Part shown: piece after piece, positions 13,568 through 16,712 of the stretch
Layout of the letters: each line of letters opens with the position of its first letter
Numbering within the stretch: position 1 is the stretch's first letter
Source: Candidatus Omnitrophota bacterium
Lineage (GTDB): Bacteria > Omnitrophota > 4484-213
Direction: 5' to 3'
DNA: 16,712 nucleotides
Assembly (NCBI GenBank): GCA_003645805.1
Contig: QNCL01000014.1
Span: 1 to 16,712 of the forward strand
Translations under genes and position numbers: made by a program
The notes under the pieces: generated by a model
Database searches by the model: none
What the model saw: only the letters and a program-made list of their open reading frames with translations
Told to the model about the DNA's origin: nothing

Positions 13568-14713
13568 ATGGCAAAGCGCAGATATCTGTTCACTTCCGAA
13601 TCTGTCACCGAAGGGCATCCGGATAAGGTTGCGGATCAGATCTCTGACGCTATCTTGGATGAGATTATAAAAAATGACCCTGAGGCAAGGGTGGCTTGTG
13701 AGACATTAGTGACTACAGGCTTGGCTTTTGTGGCTGGAGAGATTAGCACCTCCTGTTATGTAAACATTCCTCAAATAGTGCGAGATACGATTAAAGAGAT
13801 TGGATATACAGATGCTCACTATGGATTTGATTATCTGACCTGTGGGGTAATTACTTCCATCCAAGAGCAATCTCCGGATATTGCTCTGGGAGTAGATAAA
13901 GGAGGTGCAGGGGACCAGGGAATGGTTTTTGGATATGCGACAGATGAGACCGAGGAACTGATGCCTTTGCCCATAACCTTGGCGCATAAGTTAGCCCAGC
14001 GATTAGCCGAGATCAGAAAGAAGGGTGTTGTGGACTATTTAAGACCCGATGGGAAGACACAGGTAACTGTGGAATATGATAATGACTTTCCCCGACGCGT
14101 GGATACAATAATTATAAGTGCTCAACATAACCCGGGGATAGAGATGGGACGATTAAGAGAAGATATGCAGGAGTTGGTGATTAAACAGGTGATTCCCGAG
14201 CAGTTCTTAGACAAAACCCATCCTCCCAAGGTTCTGATTAATCCTACGGGTAGATTTGAGATAGGAGGTCCGCAAGGAGATACAGGGCTTACCGGAAGAA
14301 AGATTATCGTGGATACCTATGGAGGAGTAGGAAGCCATGGTGGAGGGTGCTATAGTGGCAAAGACCCTACCAAAGTAGATCGTTCAGGTTCCTATATTGC
14401 ACGCTATATTGCCAAGAATATTGTGGCTGCTGGTCTGGCAAAGAGATGCGAACTTCAGATTGCTTACGCCATCGGAGTAAAAGAGCCTGTATCCTTGACC
14501 GTAAATACTCACAACACAGCAAGGATTCCTGAAGAGGAGATAAATAGGCTAATCAGAGAAAATATTGATCTAACACCTCAGGGTATTATAGAAGCCCTGG
14601 ACCTAAGAAAACCGATCTATAGAAAAACTGCTTGCTATGGACACTTTGGAAGAGAGGGATTTAGTTGGGAGAGAACGGATAAGGTGGAGCAGTTAAGAAA
14701 GGCGGTTAGATAA
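13568..14713 (+). CDS. metK: S-adenosylmethionine synthetase
   Basis: The 381-residue enzyme makes S-adenosylmethionine from methionine and ATP. It is the bacterial MetK type, with FTSESVTEGHPDKVADQISD (8-27), the ATP-binding GAGDQGMVFGYATDET (113-128), GPQGDTGLTGRKIIVDTYGG, and the phosphate loop GGGCYSGKDPTKVDRSGSY. In that loop Cys-Tyr and Gly-Ser replace the more common Ala-Phe and Ala-Ala. Length is normal. AGGAGG six bases upstream of the ATG and a single-base gap after the isomerase gene indicate operon membership. Together with the next gene it forms a methyl-cycle pair: MetK makes SAM, and AhcY removes the by-product of methylation. Confidence 0.97.
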   Translation: MAKRRYLFTSESVTEGHPDKVADQISDAILDEIIKNDPEARVACETLVTTGLAFVAGEISTSCYVNIPQIVRDTIKEIGYTDAHYGFDYLTCGVITSIQEQSPDIALGVDKGGAGDQGMVFGYATDETEELMPLPITLAHKLAQRLAEIRKKGVVDYLRPDGKTQVTVEYDNDFPRRVDTIIISAQHNPGIEMGRLREDMQELVIKQVIPEQFLDKTHPPKVLINPTGRFEIGGPQGDTGLTGRKIIVDTYGGVGSHGGGCYSGKDPTKVDRSGSYIARYIAKNIVAAGLAKRCELQIAYAIGVKEPVSLTVNTHNTARIPEEEINRLIRENIDLTPQGIIEALDLRKPIYRKTACYGHFGREGFSWERTDKVEQLRKAVR

Positions 14714-14731
14714 TCAGAGAGGCGAGCGAAT

Positions 14732-16003
14732 ATGAGTCAAATCAAGGCAGATATTAAGGATATTAGTCTGGCAAAGAAAGGAAGAGAACGGATTGAATGG
14801 GCAAGAGAGAATATGCCTGTGCTCACTTCTATTGGAGAGGAGTTTAGGATAAGAAAACCATTAGAAGGAGTAAGGATTGCTTGCTGTTTGCATATCACTT
14901 CAGAAACAGCAAATTTGCTGATTACCTTAAAGCAAGGAGGGGCAAAACCCTTTCTCTGTGCCTCCAACCCTCTTTCTACGCAGGATGATATTGCCGCTTC
15001 TTTGCTAAAGGACTATAAAATCCCTGTTTTTGGAATCAAGGGAGAGGATAAGAAGACCTATTACGCCCATCTAAGGACGCTGTTAGAGCAGAATCCGCAG
15101 ATTACAATGGATGATGGAGCAGATTTGACCTCTACTCTTCACTTTAAGGAGTATCTCTCTTTATCAGAGAAAGTCTGGGGAGGAACAGAGGAGACTACTA
15201 CCGGGGTAGTTCGTCTGAGAGCAATGGAGGCGAGAGGAGTATTAAGATATCCAGTGATAGCAGTAAACAATGCCAAGAGTAAATACCTGTTTGATAATCG
15301 CTATGGAACTGGCCAGAGCACGATCGATGGAATCTTGAGAGCAACAAATGTTCTTTTAGCAGGAAGCAACTTTGTAGTCTGTGGTTATGGGTGGTGTGGA
15401 AAAGGCTTGGCAATGCGGGCTAAAGGAATGGGAGCAAGGGTATTTGTTTGCGAGATAGATCCTCTAAGGGCATTGGAAGCAGTGATGGACGGTTTCTATG
15501 TTCTCCCTTTGAAAGAGGCGAGCAAGATAGGGGACATCTTTATTACTCTTACTGGAGATATAAATGTATTGCGCGAGGAGCACTTTTTGAGGATGAAAGA
15601 CAATGTGCTTGTGGGCAATGCTGGCCATTTTAACTGCGAGATTGACCTACAGGCTCTGGAGAGGTTGACAGTGGAGAAGAAAAGGGTGCGCGATTTTGTT
15701 CAGCAGTATAGATTGAAGAATGGAAAGAGAATAAATCTATTGACAGAAGGGAGACTGGTTAACCTTAGTGCGGGAGAAGGGCATCCAGCGATGGTAATGG
15801 ATATGAGTTTTGCAAATCAAGCCCTGAGTGTGGAGTTTCTTCTCAGAGAGAGAGGAAGGTTAAATAACAAGGTTTACGATGTTCCTGCCCAGATAGATGA
15901 AAGGGTAGCGAGGTTGAAACTGAAGACAATGGGAGTAAAGATAGATTCTCTTACCTCGGAGCAAAGGGAATATCTAAGATCTTGGGAGGAAGGGACAAGA
16001 TGA
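14732..16003 (+). CDS. ahcY: S-adenosylhomocysteine hydrolase, archaeal/thermophile type
   Basis: The 423-residue NAD-dependent enzyme splits S-adenosylhomocysteine into adenosine and homocysteine. Motifs are CLHITSETANLL (52-63), STQDDIAA (82-89), DDGADLTSTLH (127-137), GGTEETTTGV (150-159), NNAKSKYLFDNRYGTGQS (179-196) and the NAD-binding GYGWCGKG (218-225). It ends with LTSEQREYLRSWEEGT. That ending and GYGW are features of the shorter archaeal/Thermotoga branch, not of the longer form with a C-terminal Lys/Tyr tail. Some members of that branch prefer S-inosylhomocysteine, so substrate is not fully certain. GAGAGG precedes the start. The TGA overlaps the atpD start as ATGA. Confidence 0.95.
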   Translation: MSQIKADIKDISLAKKGRERIEWARENMPVLTSIGEEFRIRKPLEGVRIACCLHITSETANLLITLKQGGAKPFLCASNPLSTQDDIAASLLKDYKIPVFGIKGEDKKTYYAHLRTLLEQNPQITMDDGADLTSTLHFKEYLSLSEKVWGGTEETTTGVVRLRAMEARGVLRYPVIAVNNAKSKYLFDNRYGTGQSTIDGILRATNVLLAGSNFVVCGYGWCGKGLAMRAKGMGARVFVCEIDPLRALEAVMDGFYVLPLKEASKIGDIFITLTGDINVLREEHFLRMKDNVLVGNAGHFNCEIDLQALERLTVEKKRVRDFVQQYRLKNGKRINLLTEGRLVNLSAGEGHPAMVMDMSFANQALSVEFLLRERGRLNNKVYDVPAQIDERVARLKLKTMGVKIDSLTSEQREYLRSWEEGTR

Positions 16004-16712
16004 ACAAGGAGATGAAAAAGGCTCTGGGGAGGATAAAGAGGATAATCGGAGCAGTGATAGATGTGGAGTTTAAGGATAGCGAATTGCCCTCCATCTATAA
16101 CGCTCTCAAGATAAAGGAAACCGGAATCATCATAGAGGTGCATCAGCATTTAGGAGATAATAGTGTGCGTTGTATCTCCCTTTTTCCCACAGAAGGACTA
16201 AGAAGAGGAATGGAAGTGGAAGATACCGGGGCTCCTATTAGTGTTTCTGTAGGAAAAAGGACATTGGGAAGGATGTTTAACCTTCTGGGGGAGGTAATAG
16301 ATGGTCAGCCGCCTCTGCCCCCAGATACACCTCGCTGGTCAATCTATCGCCAACCTCCATCTTTGGAAGAGCAGAATATCTCTATACAGATATTAGAGAC
16401 AGGAATAAAGGTTATCGATTTTCTCTGTCCCTATCCAAAAGGAGGAAAGATAGGGCTGTTTGGAGGAGCAGGAGTGGGCAAGACGGTGCTGATTATGGAA
16501 CTAATCAGAAACATTGCCATTGAACATAAGGGATTTAGTGTGTTTGCTGGAGTAGGAGAGAGAACACGGGAAGGGAATGACCTATGGCTGGAGATGAAAA
16601 GGACAGGAGTGCTTAAACGCACTGCTTTAGTCTTTGGACAGATGAATGAACCTCCGGGAGCAAGATTTAGAGTTGCACTCTCCGCCCTTACTTTAGCCGA
16701 GTATTTTAGAGA
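16000..16712 (+). CDS. atpD: F-type ATP synthase beta subunit, 5' part cut by the window edge
   Basis: An open frame starts with the ATG at 16000 and runs 237 codons to the window end without a stop. It encodes the N-terminal half of the catalytic beta subunit of F1. Visible are IGAVIDVEF (16-24), SVGKRTLGRMFNLLGEVIDG (83-102, where Val replaces the usual Pro in GEPID), the P-loop GGAGVGKTV (155-163), VFAGVGERTREGNDLW (181-196), and FGQMNEPPGARFRVALSALTLAEYF (212-236). The wording is that of ordinary F-type beta subunits. GGAGGAAGGG before the ATG and the ATGA overlap with ahcY fix the start. In typical operons atpD follows atpG; here ahcY precedes it. Confidence 0.95.
   Translation, partial: MNKEMKKALGRIKRIIGAVIDVEFKDSELPSIYNALKIKETGIIIEVHQHLGDNSVRCISLFPTEGLRRGMEVEDTGAPISVSVGKRTLGRMFNLLGEVIDGQPPLPPDTPRWSIYRQPPSLEEQNISIQILETGIKVIDFLCPYPKGGKIGLFGGAGVGKTVLIMELIRNIAIEHKGFSVFAGVGERTREGNDLWLEMKRTGVLKRTALVFGQMNEPPGARFRVALSALTLAEYFR

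Noticed and set aside
16000..16712. AtpD as an N-type (Na+) ATPase subunit
   Set aside because: Gene position hints at it, but segments such as GERTREGND and the region before it read like ordinary F-type beta; downstream genes are outside the window.

Overview
The window is a dense run of about 16.7 kb of bacterial chromosome. All 18 recognisable protein genes (plus one doubtful small ORF) lie on the + strand, mostly with overlapping stop/start codons or gaps of a few bases. Coding strands are purine-rich and use AGA/AGG arginine codons heavily. The lipopolysaccharide-export ATPase LptB points to a diderm (outer-membrane) bacterium. The housekeeping set fits a deep-branching candidate phylum; Candidatus Omnitrophota or another PVC-related lineage is my best guess. 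That guess rests on gene content and protein flavour only, without any search, so treat it as low to moderate confidence.

Layout. (1) Bases 1-217 are non-coding: a G/C-rich block of direct and inverted repeats, then a near-perfect sigma70-type promoter and a small hairpin just before the first gene. (2) Bases 218-2463: remA-like DUF370 gene, gmk, rpoZ, coaC, coaB. This is the classic remA-gmk-rpoZ-coaBC cluster, but the usual CoaBC fusion is split into two genes by an ATGA overlap. (3) Bases 2460-5863: a possible 30-codon ORF behind a perfect Shine-Dalgarno, then DAHP synthase (aroF type) and alanyl-tRNA synthetase. AlaS is continuous but lacks about 85 residues that normally form the beta-barrel part of the editing region. 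(4) Bases 5898-12508: lptB, hisC (with its own promoter), hpf, ptsN, hprK (catalytic domain only), a membrane-anchored yvcK, ptsH and ptsI. (5) Bases 12511-16003: bifunctional phosphoglucose/phosphomannose isomerase, metK, and an archaeal/thermophile-type S-adenosylhomocysteine hydrolase. (6) From 16000 to the window edge: the first 237 codons of an F-type ATP synthase beta subunit, cut off by the window end.

How it works together. The lptB-hpf-ptsN-hprK-yvcK-ptsH-ptsI block is a phosphoenolpyruvate phosphorelay with no sugar permease in view. PtsI and HPr can pass phosphate to the PtsN EIIA, HprK can phosphorylate the serine of HPr, and YvcK is a known partner of carbon/cell-wall balance. 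It looks like the proteobacterial lptB-rpoN-hpf-ptsN-rapZ-npr locus, but hisC sits where rpoN usually is and yvcK sits where rapZ usually is. The downstream isomerase (fructose-6-P entry), MetK/AhcY (methyl cycle) and AtpD (energy) genes continue the same co-directional run. I see no transposon, CRISPR array, tRNA, rRNA or phage gene. The window is mostly core metabolism, and the interest lies in altered architectures of familiar proteins, in gene order and in the translation-control signals.
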